Of a stretch of DNA of 64,000 nt, positions 39,701 through 46,800 are shown one piece after another. The translations under genes and the position numbers were made by a program. The DNA is from Phoronis australis (taxonomy: Eukaryota > Phoronida > Phoronidae): the NCBI GenBank assembly GCA_002633005.1, contig NMRA01000750.1, positions 38,647 to 102,646 of the forward strand. Reading direction: 5' to 3'. Position 1 is the first letter of the stretch. Every line of letters begins with the position of its first letter. The notes under the pieces were generated by a model. It was not told the origin of the DNA and did not search any database. It saw nothing but the letters and a program-made list of their open reading frames with translations.

Positions 39701-41509
39701 GAAAAGAAACAGCCGCCACCATTAGGGTCAAGGTCAAATACAGTCATTCGCAGAAGTCCAACGGAGAAACCAGTCGTGCAGCCAAAGCCTCCCACTAAAC
39801 AGGGGACTTTTGTGAAGGATGCGCCAACCAGTGACAATGCTCCAACAATTGATCTTGATTTGAACGGAAATAGGGCATCCCAAAGTACTACCAAGGACCA
39901 ATCCAAGGCAACAGGAAAGTTTAGTGCATCATGTAGTGCATCCAAGAGCTCAGTGGAGCAAAGGCAAGATGCTTCAAAAACATGGACAAAGGCTCTAAGT
40001 AGATACAGTTTTGTTGTGGACACTTCTTCTGAGGATAGTGCGAAGCTGGACCAAAGAGGGCAGCAGCAAAAGTCCGCCTCGCAGATTGGCAGCACGGGAG
40101 CAAGGCGCCCAGGCAGTGGATCCCCCAGATCCCTCTCTGCAGCTGGTTCCAAGCAGGGTTCTAATAGCTCTCTTAGCAAAGCAGGTAGCAAATCGAACCT
40201 GAGCAAGACTGCTAGCGGCAGTTCACTGAACAAATGTGCCAGTAAGACACCACTGTCGAAGGTGGGCAGTGCTGGTAACCTGAAGAAGACTGGAAGCAGA
40301 AGTAGTCTGAAGCAGTCCGACAGCAATGCAAGTTTGAAGAAAAGTGGTAGTCGCTCGTCGACACCAAGTGGGCGTGACACGCCTCCTGGGGAAGGACGGC
40401 GGTCTTCAGCAGAGGGTACGCCCACTAAGAAAACGTCAACAGCTGGACTCGTTGGCAAGAAGCAAGTCGGTAGTAAAATTGCTGGTTTGTGGAAGAAGGA
40501 TGACAGCGGTTCAAATGCATCGATTAAAACTTCGCCTCAGGGGGCCAGCAAGAAAGGTCCTGGCTCGCCCAGTACACCGCGAAGGTCGTCCACATCCAGC
40601 ACCGTGGGCAAAACACCAAGGAACAGTTCACCATCTACTCGACCGCCGCCTGTTCCACCTGTACGGAAGAGTTCTCTGTCATCAAATTCAAGCTCCAGTA
40701 GTGTCGGCGGATCTGGGAGGAGTAAATCTCCACCTGGCGCAGATAAAAATGGACAAAACTCCAAGCCTGAGAGCCTATCCAGGGGAAGGACGTTTGACAA
40801 GATCTCGCGTCCAGCTACTCTCACCAAAACTAACTCGCCTAATAAAAGTACTGGAAACTCATGGAGGAAAGAGAAACCAAGTGCTTCTGTAAAGAATCAG
40901 ACGAAAGCTCAGTCTGATGTGTGGATGAAACAGGACTCGTCCTCGGATTCGCTGTCAAAAACTGCCAATTCAACATCCGTTGCTAGCACAGGCTCTGAGT
41001 CGTCATTGAGCACCAAGTCATTGGAAGGTGCCAGTAACAAACCAATTGAGAAAGTTGACGTGAAAACTGCGGAAAGCCACTCTTCAACTGGTAAACCACA
41101 TTTGGGCAAAACACCTCCTGTGGTTAAAACGAAACCCAAACCAAGTGCCATTCCTAACGGACAGGTATCTAATGAAAATAATTCATGCAATCCACCTAAA
41201 ACTGTGCGGAGCCCACCCTTAAGTCCTACTCATCAATCACGGAAAGTCCAATCGACAGATAATCGTAGTACATCTGAACCATTGTCGGCCATTGTACAGC
41301 CATTCAACTACAATCCCAACCAAGGCAAAACACCAGATGTTGCTTTGAAGAATGCTGTCAACGCTGGTACGCAGCTTGAGTCGCCTAAACCAATGACAAA
41401 AACAGAAATGCTGCTTGCCCGCCGTAAACAAGCTTCTAAGAAAACGGATGAACTACCAGGCGATGATGAGGAAGCTAAAAAAGCTGGTTGCTTAGTAACC
41501 ACTGTGTAG
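664..41509 (+). CDS. APC: APC (adenomatous polyposis coli) homologue, 5'-partial, 11 exons in window
   Basis: APC is the scaffold of the beta-catenin destruction complex and also a microtubule/cortical regulator. Joining 664-772, 12517-12699, 22956-23039, 25860-25944, 29143-29282, 29796-29913, 30385-30660, 31130-31231, 31866-35768, 36255-36460 and 36992-41509 keeps one open frame of about 3,240 residues. All junctions are GT-AG and phases agree. Domains in order (partial-protein numbering): coiled coil ~1-97; armadillo repeats ~201-630; three 15-residue repeats ~861-991; nine 20-residue repeats ~1024-2045; three SAMP-type motifs; a conserved GPRILKPGEK block; a basic Ser/Lys region with nonapeptide repeats 2791-2853; SAIP at 3120; C-terminal VTTV. 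Human APC is 2,843 residues, so this protein is longer, mostly in the C-terminal half. About 140 N-terminal residues should lie upstream of the window. Identity is seen directly from near-identical armadillo sequence; exon limits are inferred from splice signals and phase. Confidence 0.97.
2181..2213. repeat. Perfect 13-bp inverted repeat with 7-base loop
   Basis: Arms TTACCCTAGAACA (2181-2193) and TGTTCTAGGGTAA (2201-2213) are exact reverse complements separated by AGTAACA. It lies inside an APC intron. It is too short for a typical animal pre-miRNA, and pairing does not extend past the arms. Function unknown. Confidence 0.8.
6892..7240 (+). repeat. Diverged tandem repeat, ~84-87 bp x 4
   Basis: Four units begin near 6892, 6976, 7063 and 7150. 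Each contains a form of AGCTGATAGTATTACTTTGA followed by GTGAGTGAAAACA and a CTGACATCTTTTT-like segment. The near multiple-of-three period leaves a short frame open (6863-7111), which reads as a ~29-residue repeat. I regard this as a minisatellite by-product, not a gene. Confidence 0.75.
10040..10625 (+). repeat. Diverged tandem array (~145-bp period) with octamer motifs
   Basis: A unit containing GCTCATTTGCATACATTAGTAG, a TTGGTTGGCT-like segment and GTACACAAGCC recurs with anchors at about 10181, 10325, 10470 and 10609. ATTTGCAT, the POU/octamer consensus, occurs at 10185, 10273, 10329, 10474 and 10516. Confidence 0.7.
11432..11597 (+). repeat. 28-bp minisatellite, 6 copies
   Basis: The unit CCTACTAGCCTGTCTCATTG plus TCACCATG repeats with starts at 11432, 11460, 11488, 11516, 11544 and 11572. 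Copies differ at only one or two positions, so the array looks recent. Confidence 0.92.
12028..12413. mobile_element. 386-bp TIR element (MITE-like) with TA flanks
   Basis: GGTTATGTAGGAC at 12029-12041 is the exact reverse complement of GTCCTACATAACC at 12400-12412. Allowing mismatches, the match extends to about 17 of 19 bases. The element is bounded by TA on both sides (12026-12027 and 12414-12415), as expected for a Tc1/mariner-type target duplication. No transposase frame lies inside, so it is non-autonomous. Superfamily assignment is inference. Confidence 0.7.
12517..12699 (+). CDS. APC: APC exon b (coiled coil)
   Basis: 183 bp (61 codons, phase 0/0) between acceptor acatctag and donor gtagga. 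It contains DMSRRQLEYETERLQERMKS, matching human DMTRRQLEYEARQIRVAMEE, then an Arg/Glu/Gln-rich helix ending IRLQQKQRDQ. Heptad-like hydrophobic spacing indicates coiled coil. The exon covers sequence that is split between two exons in human. Confidence 0.95.
13404..16157 (+). repeat. Large direct duplication, copy 1 (2.75 kb)
   Basis: Nearly identical in order and sequence to 16650-19585, starting TCATGGACGCCCTGGAATAT and running to TTTTTTGAACTA. Relative to copy 2 it carries about 140 extra bases near 14845-14985. It begins immediately after a single N (13403) and stops at the gap at 16158, so both ends coincide with unresolved bases. Confidence 0.9.
16158..16396. other. Assembly gap (239 Ns)
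   Basis: A run of unresolved bases at the 3' edge of duplication copy 1. Any open frame spanning it is meaningless. Confidence 1.
16397..16649 (+). other. Spacer between duplication copies
   Basis: About 250 bases not found in copy 1, with G-rich low-complexity sequence (GTGTGGGGGGG and GGGGGTGGGGGG) just before copy 2. No gene or motif seen. Confidence 0.7.
16650..19585 (+). repeat. Large direct duplication, copy 2 (2.94 kb)
   Basis: Counterpart of 13404-16157. It has two insertions relative to copy 1: about 70 bases near 17786-17860 and about 240 bases near 18804-19045, the latter holding an 18-bp minisatellite. Elsewhere only scattered substitutions and small indels separate the copies. 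Confidence 0.9.
18927..19012 (+). repeat. 18-bp minisatellite, 5 copies
   Basis: GCCTGCTGTATGGTTACA-type units start at 18927, 18945, 18963, 18981 and 18999. Present only in duplication copy 2, inside its large insertion. Confidence 0.88.
19781..19832 (+). repeat. 13-bp minisatellite, 4 copies
   Basis: TGGCATCTGACAG-type units start at 19781, 19794, 19807 and 19820. Confidence 0.85.
22956..23039 (+). CDS. APC: APC exon c
   Basis: 84 bp (28 codons, phase 0/0) between acceptor tgtttttag and donor gtattg. It encodes EQSERNRHSSAGSSNERG and so on, resembling human AERSSQNKHETGSHDAERQN. A human exon in this region (c.646-729) is also 84 bp. Confidence 0.88.
23040..25859 (+). other. APC intron, 2.8 kb
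   Basis: No gene seen. Two diverged copies of a ~120-base segment lie at about 23519-23640 and 24007-24125. Both have a GCTGTGG-GCCATTTTT core and a TTTTTCTGAA segment downstream. Confidence 0.75.
25860..25944 (+). CDS. APC: APC exon d, deduced from phase
   Basis: 85 bp between acceptor cgtttacag and a consensus donor gtaagt. It encodes PQLPSNQDFHTTSNTMPTLY, then HGAWPMEN and one extra base. The preceding exon ends in phase 0 and the next (29143) starts with two bases of a split codon, so an intervening exon of 3n+1 length is required, and this is one. The residues have no clear human counterpart, which is normal for this variable linker. Identity is inference, but the signals and phase fit exactly. 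Confidence 0.75.
25945..29142 (+). other. APC intron, 3.2 kb
   Basis: Contains a LINE 3' fragment (28389-28760). A small inverted repeat (TCATGACGG at 27403 and CCGTCATGA at 27419) is also visible. Otherwise no features seen. Confidence 0.75.
28389..28760 (+). mobile_element. Non-LTR retrotransposon 3' fragment (zinc knuckle end)
   Basis: The frame closing at 28633 reads ARHRHITGHMGSPVCPECGT, then DVESPKHLVESCP. This gives a C-x2-C-x7-H-x4-C knuckle typical of the C-terminus of I/R1/Jockey-like LINE proteins. After the stop comes ~100 bases and a T-rich run at 28738-28749. A related copy lies on the - strand at 45433-45525, which supports a repeat family. Only the 3' end survives; no RT domain was seen upstream. 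Confidence 0.75.
29143..29282 (+). CDS. APC: APC exon e (linker before armadillo domain)
   Basis: 140 bp between acceptor ttgtttcag and donor gtgatt. Two leading bases complete a Val codon with exon d; 46 codons follow, ending HYPQQQLGTK, which matches human ...TSHLGTK directly before VEMVYSLL. Ser/His/Gln-rich. Confidence 0.9.
29283..29795 (+). other. APC intron, 513 bp
   Basis: AT-rich, ending in the acceptor tgtttcag. Nothing else seen. Confidence 0.8.
29796..29913 (+). CDS. APC: APC exon f (start of armadillo domain)
   Basis: 118 bp, phase 0 to phase 1, donor gtgaga. It encodes VEMVYSLLSMLGTHDKDDMS through SCIAMRQS, almost identical to human APC. The intron after this point (within QSG/CLPLL) is absent in human, where the region continues in one exon. 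Confidence 0.97.
29914..30384 (+). other. APC intron, 471 bp
   Basis: Acceptor ttttgtag. No features seen. Confidence 0.8.
30385..30660 (+). CDS. APC: APC exon g (armadillo)
   Basis: 276 bp, phase 1/1, donor gtaagt. It encodes CLPLLIQLLHGNDKDSGLLG through RVLRLLEQIRAHCDKL, near-identical to human, then a short acidic and basic variable stretch (DSDEEENDVDGKRSRPGSA) where human has a different linker. Confidence 0.97.
30661..31129 (+). other. APC intron, 469 bp
   Basis: Acceptor tcatttcag. No features seen. Confidence 0.8.
31130..31231 (+). CDS. APC: APC exon h (armadillo)
   Basis: 102 bp, phase 1/1. It encodes SKSGDIDHHPGPAIAALMKL, then SFDEEHRHAICTLG, matching human ALMKLSFDEEHRHAMNELG. 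The following intron sits at the same place and phase as a human intron (after c.1312). Confidence 0.95.
31232..31865 (+). other. APC intron, 634 bp
   Basis: Donor gtaagt, acceptor tgttccag at 31864-31865. Nothing else seen. The open frame from 31811 only begins in intron sequence; translation joins at 31866. Confidence 0.85.
31866..35768 (+). CDS. APC: APC exon i: armadillo core, 15-aa repeats, 20-aa repeats 1-5, SAMP 1
   Basis: 3,903 bp, phase 1/1. It runs from GLQAIAELLQVD through the armadillo core (RYACMALTNLTFGD, ADICAVVGALAFLVSTLTY, IVSNACGTLWNLSARC) and the conserved HVRKQKALEAELD segment. Then come 15-aa repeats at 33350, 33638 and 33698; 20-aa repeats at 33839, 34229, 34460, 34802 and the first half of one at 35741; and SAMP-type IECINSGMP at 34988-35026. 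Human splits the armadillo part into several exons; here it is continuous. The C-terminal third is Ser/Pro-rich. Confidence 0.98.
33350..33742 (+). other. APC: Three 15-residue beta-catenin-binding repeats
   Basis: QPLNYSLKYASAENN (33350-33394), RPTNFSLQYSEADES (33638-33682) and EPTNYSVRYREPAS (33698-33739). These match the human pattern (TPINYSLKYSDE, KPTNYSERYSEE, RPTNYSIKYNEE). They bind beta-catenin constitutively in characterised APC proteins. Confidence 0.93.
35769..36254 (+). other. APC intron, 486 bp, inside 20-aa repeat 5
   Basis: Donor gtaagt, acceptor tgttgcag, phase 1. It interrupts the repeat between TE and GTPLNF. No other features seen. Confidence 0.92.
36255..36460 (+). CDS. 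APC: APC exon j (second half of 20-aa repeat 5 to SAMP 2)
   Basis: 206 bp, phase 1/0. It encodes TPLNFSTATSLSDLSAIVDD through DTSSISDGEDLLSE. It starts in mid 20-aa repeat and ends in mid SAMP motif, so both its ends fall inside repeat motifs. Confidence 0.95.
36461..36991 (+). other. APC intron, 531 bp, inside SAMP 2
   Basis: Donor gtaaat, acceptor aatttcag, phase 0. Separates ...DLLSE from VIQSAMPKK. No features seen. Confidence 0.92.
36992..41509 (+). CDS. APC: APC exon k: 20-aa repeats 6-9, SAMP 2-3, basic region, EB1 and PDZ motifs
   Basis: 4,518 bp including the stop TAG. It starts VIQSAMPKK. It then has 20-aa repeats at 37193, 37409, 37712 and 37859, SAMP 3 near 37979, and three Trp-Arg motifs (tgg at 38378, 38450, 38561). 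An acidic central stretch follows (38760-39250), then the conserved GPRILKPGEK block (about 39343-39372), a Lys/Ser/Pro-rich basic region (39440-40900) with nonapeptide repeats, SAIP and the terminal VTTV. Composition and order match the human microtubule-binding C-terminus, although primary sequence there is mostly diverged. Confidence 0.98.
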   Translation, partial: VIQSAMPKKVVANKRQSADGSERKEAKPAPLSAVSPLDVKPSPATVVSAWQFQPQRTSSAKCPIINQDTVKTFMTEGTPINFSTATSLSDLTVDDMCDIGPKNGNAVLKVSGNPTALKQNDSFKEPLDDSVFIQSHSYDSPRVYAVEGTPYSVSRHDSLSSLSNDEEGGFEKVKPLVKKSTPSVELKTSATSSPKQLAAKKPENQTVAHLSGHNKKRTESQQQPANGNADYVEQKNLDDQPRNFAMEGTPMCFSRNSSLSSLNSDDHEAMATSNISNIERSQSDQKDQRAKFKEEGSPATFSRNSSLSSLSIISMESMSYDPSPTEQALLDQCISSAMPRKMITPKPAKSQLRKSASSERNRSSLLPKPQSPLAGQVVVKTEPKDSLQSRSSSAESASPKRLLNGVGKKSPSQLAKKGLTVKTERVCNSPSATSCVVAPAPSVAPDNQACPGANSDSSQMAMWRRTPHKSFDETKPKNDEGMGRFGWRRAYSQDSDAFVKQRKDSTNNAKVLEKLASPEDKLEWRKTYTVPKDEAFLSKNDLTDRPSSCAADNRQLRDLPHSPETREKGVVETDREKPPSPEEEGTSVVNTIEDGSRSETSEMSTDAESLLTVHEMVPRIVDDFELIESDSEVGDIMQETMPVLSGFTSMETSVASSLSRSMHSMTKSGELLEQSEKVDCIELDNGPKNPVKQQEGGEELDLDMSLEEVQALEEAANMVVRSIKRDMSNCTLDEDLFIDNETLSLVSTEYASDSCSEVSLTLSTSSKASEHQSEVSCTSNSARRGPRILKPGEKTTSEVRNQEETAKGIRGKRKALYSSRPANKPVVGKPKDTPTKETLAKASPRVAKARAPAQKTASPSPTAASKKPAVKPVSATAVVNPLKTPPKAAAKPAVKKQTEVKSVEKKQPPPLGSRSNTVIRRSPTEKPVVQPKPPTKQGTFVKDAPTSDNAPTIDLDLNGNRASQSTTKDQSKATGKFSASCSASKSSVEQRQDASKTWTKALSRYSFVVDTSSEDSAKLDQRGQQQKSASQIGSTGARRPGSGSPRSLSAAGSKQGSNSSLSKAGSKSNLSKTASGSSLNKCASKTPLSKVGSAGNLKKTGSRSSLKQSDSNASLKKSGSRSSTPSGRDTPPGEGRRSSAEGTPTKKTSTAGLVGKKQVGSKIAGLWKKDDSGSNASIKTSPQGASKKGPGSPSTPRRSSTSSTVGKTPRNSSPSTRPPPVPPVRKSSLSSNSSSSSVGGSGRSKSPPGADKNGQNSKPESLSRGRTFDKISRPATLTKTNSPNKSTGNSWRKEKPSASVKNQTKAQSDVWMKQDSSSDSLSKTANSTSVASTGSESSLSTKSLEGASNKPIEKVDVKTAESHSSTGKPHLGKTPPVVKTKPKPSAIPNGQVSNENNSCNPPKTVRSPPLSPTHQSRKVQSTDNRSTSEPLSAIVQPFNYNPNQGKTPDVALKNAVNAGTQLESPKPMTKTEMLLARRKQASKKTDELPGDDEEAKKAGCLVTTV
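40157..40345 (+). repeat. APC: In-frame 27-bp (nonapeptide) repeat x7 in APC basic region
   Basis: Seven consecutive units: GSNSSLSKA, GSKSNLSKT, ASGSSLNKC, ASKTPLSKV, GSAGNLKKT, GSRSSLKQS, DSNASLKKS, followed by a partial GSRSS. The consensus is [GAD]S-x-x-x-L-x-[KQ]-x, giving regular Ser and Lys spacing. I know of no comparable array in human APC. Confidence 0.93.
41144..41155 (+). other. APC: SxIP EB1-binding motif (SAIP)
   Basis: AGT GCC ATT CCT encodes S-A-I-P within KPKPSAIPNGQ, about 120 residues from the C-terminus and next to basic residues. Human APC has SQIP in a similar C-terminal place. EB1 binding is inferred from the motif. Confidence 0.8.
41495..41509 (+). other. APC: C-terminal PDZ-binding motif VTTV and stop
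   Basis: The protein ends CLVTTV, matching human LVTSV, the class I ligand for DLG/PTPN13-type PDZ domains. Confidence 0.85.
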
Positions 41510-42615
41510 TGCTGTTATGGTTCATTTGTAAACTGTGGTCTTTCGTGTAGATATTATACACTTGCTTCGTAGTGTTCAAAATCTTTTTGAAGGGAGCAGT
41601 ATTATTGCTTATGTATTTTTTTGTGAATGTTTAACATTCTGTTTTCTTGTGTTAGTTTTTTGGTCAGCGCCAAAACTGAATGTAGACTTGCTCGTATGTT
41701 TGTGTAATGTCACGCATTGATTTTTGTATTCACGTTTATATCAAGTGCAATTCTATCTGGTCACAGAATGATCTTAATGTGCTTCTAGTCGTTCCATTAT
41801 TGGACTAGTCTTTGGTACTTAACAGTGATTATTCTGTGAAGTTAGTGAACTTCTACACCTCTTGTTGTTGTGTAAATGGCATTGATTTTTAGTCATTAAG
41901 CGCATTAGGAGTTAGTGGTAGAGGTATATTTTCCTTATGGAGAAGTCAGGGCGTTCATTGTTAGTTGTAACTATCGGTTACAGGTGGCGTGATAAGGCTG
42001 GAACGTAATCGCAAAACAAAATTGGGTGCAGTGCATAGTGTACCCAAATTAGTCTGTGTTGATAGTTTGTAAATATTTCGTCTTTGCATAAGCAAGCCAT
42101 TACTTGGTGCTTCTTGTATATAGATGTGTTGCTGTTTATACTAATCAATGCAAGAGACAAAAGGAAACCGAGATTGCCAAATTGTGTTCGCAACTCCCAG
42201 TCACATGTTGTGTGGTCATTTCAAGTTTTGTCGTGGATATGCTCATAAATGATAGTCTTTGAACACTATCAATGTTCGTTTCCCTACAAAGTTCTGCTAC
42301 GTGTTACGATGGCTTTTGAGATTGATGTTGATAACGTTTCGGTCGATGTCGAGTGATTGTAAATTTATCGTCTCATGAATGAAAACGTGTCAAGAGTGGT
42401 ACATTTTGTATTCGTGTATAGTTAGTAATCATTGAGACACAATACGCTAAGATGAAACTAGAGACATTCGTTCTATGTCTTAACTTATTATTTATTTATA
42501 TTTTTGTAAAGTTTACAAGTTTTACAATAATGACCTTGATCGGAAATGATGGAAACTTAAAACGAGGGAAAGTGTCTCAACCATAATGTGTAATAAACTT
42601 TACAGTTAACTCTAA
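41510..42615 (+). promoter_or_regulatory. APC: APC 3' UTR with poly(A) signal
   Basis: About 1.1 kb of AT-rich, non-coding sequence after the stop, ending at AATAAA (42592-42597). Two Pumilio-type sites are present: TGTAAATA at 42068-42075 and TGTATATA at 42115-42122. The cleavage point is inferred. Confidence 0.75.
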
Positions 42616-43693
42616 GTCTCGACTTTTCTTTCATTGTCTAGTGGAAAAATTTAATTGGTTTTCAGTGAAAGTTCTACATTGCACAAGTTGCACAGAGCAT
42701 AACTCAGAAAATCAAGAATAAGAATCAATTTGATACATTGAGTGCAGAAAGACACCCTTGGGAATGAACCTATCGCCAAACTTGGCAGCTCCACCTTTAG
42801 AATTGAAGTTCGCGAAGAGTTTCAAGATATTTATGATACAAATGTTCTTCAGACTGGTGCTATGTCTATAGAGTAGTTTTTACATAAGCACAAATTGCAG
42901 GAAGGGCCCTTAGTGGAGGCTGAAATCTTTGGACATCTTGCAATGTCACGCAACTAATGTGAGCGACCATGTTTGACATGTAGAGCCATCAATTCTATGC
43001 AAGCTACAAGATGAACAAACATGTTCACTCCTCGCAGTTGGTGATGCTTTGGTGCACAGTTTAATTGATCACATAAGCAATTTAACTTTCACTTGGCGAT
43101 GGGTCAGTTGAATCTAATTGAATTTGGTCACTGAAAGCAATTGATATCCTCTGTGTATACTACTTATGGACGCCACACCAAGGAAGTTTGCATTACATTC
43201 TAACCTTTTCTTGAAGCAACAGGTTAAAACTGAAAGCAATTGATATCCTCTGTGTATACTACTTATGGACTCCACACCAAGGAAGTTTGCATTACATTCT
43301 AACCTTTTTTTGAAGCAACAGGTTAAAACTGAAAGCAACTGATATCCTCTGTGTATACTACTTATGGACGCCACACCAAGGAAGTTTGCATTACATTTTA
43401 ACCTTTTTTTGAAGCAACAGGTTAAAACTGAAAATGAGCCACCTACACCTAAGAGACACTCGTTGCAATATCAGTAAGAATTCCATCAACGACGTCACAT
43501 TCCAGGAAAATTTTTGGCACAAGTTGCCTGCTTTATCAAGATCTTGGGACAGACTAGAATGTAGTGTCAACTAATTTGGAGTGGCGGGACCATTAATATC
43601 AAGAAAAACTTAACCAGTAACCTGCAGCATTTTACAGTCCTACTTAATAAGAAAACTCCATGTTCTCAACGTTTGCACACTAAACACTCAAAA
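42616..43693. other. Convergent APC/SRP19 intergenic region
   Basis: About 1.1 kb between the APC poly(A) signal and the SRP19 stop. It includes the SRP19 3' UTR (- strand) and a 99-bp tandem repeat. I did not find a convincing AATAAA for SRP19. Confidence 0.65.
43131..43427. repeat. 99-bp tandem repeat, 3 copies
   Basis: Units starting CTGAAAGCAATTGATATCCT begin at 43131, 43230 and 43329, with truncated homology at 43428. Copies differ at only a few sites. Since 99 is divisible by three, a frame stays open on the - strand (43114-43374), which I consider incidental. Confidence 0.92.
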
Positions 43694-43833
43694 TCAGCGA
43701 CGGCCTTTCTTGTTTTTCTTTTGACCACCACCTCCAGCCTGAGTGTTCTGTTGATTAGCGGCCGACGACTGGGCTTGTATTCTTGACTTAAGTTTTGGTA
43801 TTGTCTCCCCAATGTAGGTATACACTGAGCGTC
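43694..43833 (-). CDS. SRP19: SRP19 exon 5 (C-terminal)
   Basis: 140 bp. Acceptor cctttttcag on the - strand; two leading bases complete Arg, then RSVYTYIGETIPKLKSRIQA and the basic tail. Stop TGA at 43696-43694. Confidence 0.92.
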
Positions 43834-46800
43834 CTGAAAAAGGCACAGGGTTTCTCTTAAAACGACCCACTAGTCGATGGCTAAAATTAACCAACAGTTA
43901 ATGAAAGAAATGTTCATGTTTTGTTTTAAAGGAGCCACACATCTGCGTCTCCGTCAGATTTTTAAATTATTACCTTGGTCTCATCTTGTTTGTTTCCCAG
44001 ATTAGAAATAATTTCGAGGCTTGAGACAACTGAAAGGTCATAACTTCGGACCAGGCCTGCTAAGTTGCTTACCATGGCATTTAGTTTCAGACGCCACAGA
44101 TGTCGGGGGTTATTCCAGATGAGATCTAATTGTAATCAATTTCAATTCAAACAAAGGTCAAGAATACCATTAAATTGCTGTGGAAGAGGATATATATCTG
44201 AGAAGGAAGTTGATGTCAACACCAGAACACGGTTTAAAAGTGGATTTACGCCAGCAGCATTATTTCCACGTTTTCATCACAGTTAACATAATGGGCATAA
44301 ATTCAAATCTGAACATGTCACAAATCGACTAATAGTAGCGGTACACAATTACAGATCATTTGCTATAAGTTTCTACAGTCAAAAAATGGCATACAGGTCA
44401 CTTGGACGCGACCATATGAAGATGGTAATAAATCAACTGAGAGGTAACACAGTTTAGAAAGACAGATCAAAGTCTAGGCCATTATACGCACACCATTATA
44501 ATTTTTTCACAGCAAGACAAAATGCACTTAGTCACAGACCAGAAAACACACACGCACAAGAATTGATGTCCACGCAAGTATGGGTGCATTTTTCCAGCAC
44601 ATGACTAAATGTAATTTGATATATTGGTCTTCAACAACTGGAAGACTGAAAACATTGCATCAAAACGAGGTCATGGCTGCTAAAAGTTCTCACGAAATAC
44701 ACAATACCATTAGGTATGCAAAACCCGTGTCACAGGTATACTCGTTTATGCCATGTATCACATGTGTTGTCACAGGGCACAATTCAGAAAGGTTGTTTGT
44801 CCCATGGAACATGGGTTTTTGAAAGGTAATTACTGACAGCTAATATTATAAAATAACCAATTATATAATATATTGTAATTATTGTATTAGGTCAAAAAGA
44901 GTTTAAGACTCGAGAAATCTCGTTTCAAATGCGAATCAATGCACTTATGTTGATCTTCAACAACTGAAAAAACACCTGCATCACTACGATGTCAAACTTA
45001 AGAAGTAAGCCCCCATGTACCACAAAAGGTCCTTCCGACATAAAAATATGGCACGGTCCCGTTTCAACCACTGCACAACAGACGTACTAGGTTCTTAGCA
45101 GCATTGCAAATCATCAATCCTACGTGACAAACTAACCACCGCTTCCCAGAAAATACTAATTGTAAACTTTAATACCAATTTCAGACAAAAATAACGGTCA
45201 TGATCGACTTTTCTCATTTTCCAAAGGACTCTAATGTTGCATGTTGTCGTAGACACACACAATTTTTTCGAAAGATTTTCTGATGACAAATATCACACAG
45301 AACGGAACCCGAGAATGGAGAAGACTTACTTTGCTCTGCATCTTTTATGGAAACAAACGATAAAATGAAACTTCATAAGTTTGCTACAGTGTGTCTTAAG
45401 TTAGTGAGATAATACCAACAACTTGACGTAGGCTCTCCAAACACGTGTTTAGGGGTTTCAACATCAGTACCACATTCCGGTCACACTGGGCTCCCCATAT
45501 GCCCAGTAATGTGTCAGTGTTGGGCGCATATGTGTTTACTTACTATCTGGAAATTGTGGCAACATTGGTGAACCATCGTTCTTCTTGAGTTGTACTCGTA
45601 TCCTGCCCCTGAAGCGATTGTCACGGGCATCCTGCTCACGTGGGTGAACTTTGTTCTGTGTGGACCAAGTTAATTTTTTAATTTTCAACCATAAAATGGA
45701 GAGTAACAGTTATACAGTGTAATCACATGACAAACACATCATGGAAACTACAGTTTGTACCATTTGAAGCCAAAAGAAAGTTTTCACACTTGTTTTTAAG
45801 TGTATCAGTTCAGGTGTTTTTTAAAACCAAACTAGGTGGCGCTTGCTACAAATTCAAATATTCACAGTTCTAATGAGACATAGCATCTTTAAACCTACGA
45901 AAAGATTTTTGATTTTACTAACAGTTTCATAATAAAAATACGATAATGCTTAAAATTTAATATACAAAGGTGGAATACGAAGTAGACTCTGTATTCCCAC
46001 CAAAGGAAAAGACATGTATTTCTCACACAACTGGTAAGTACATGTAGGCTGCATACCTCAACTCCTAGCACCATGCCTGCTGCGGCACATACATCTTTGA
46101 TCTCCGTATAAGATGGATTTTCTACACACTGGAAAATAAATTTGCACAATGAATATTCTCAACTCACTGCATTCATCAGTCCCTCCTACCTTGCTAGAAC
46201 TGCTATATATCTTTGAAGAAGCAGGCTTTGATATGTCAACAGATTTTTACTAGTAAGTACTATGGACATCTATTGAGAGATTTAAGGGAACTACAACAAA
46301 ACAACAATTACCACTATTAAGACGTAGCTAAAGGTTCACATACGCCAAAGTGGCTATCAGAAACCTCACCTTGTCTTTGCAAATCTTTCTGCCTTGAGCA
46401 ACAGTTTTCTTACTGTTGATGTAAGCTGGATAAACACATATCCATCTGAAAGTAAAATATTATTTTCAAGAGTGGGTTAATAGTAAATTTGTGTGCCTGT
46501 GCTTTTTGTTTTTCTACAGATTATAGGTTTTCATGAAAAAACACCTCATCTTTGTACACAACAGTGTGCGTACTTCCTAATCCCTCCGTACAAGGTTGAA
46601 ACTTTTGAATGCTAACTCAGCCTCAGCTATCAAAGTCACACCCAGTTACATGCATGTACCTGCTGTGCATGTAGAAAGAGAGGTAATTTAGCTTGGTGGT
46701 GGTGGATATTTCTATAGCAGAAATTAATGAATTCCGTTCAGTTTATGGTTATGACAAATAATAAGCAAAGCTAACTCATTTTTAACACTGCTCGCGGCAG

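Noticed and set aside
39550-40458. 302-codon minus-strand ORF
   Set aside because: It is the antisense shadow of the low-stop-codon, Ser/Lys/Pro-rich APC C-terminal exon; no family resemblance.
43114-43374. Minus-strand repeat protein of ~33-residue units
   Set aside because: Explained by a 99-bp tandem repeat, whose length is a multiple of three; no start context or family match.
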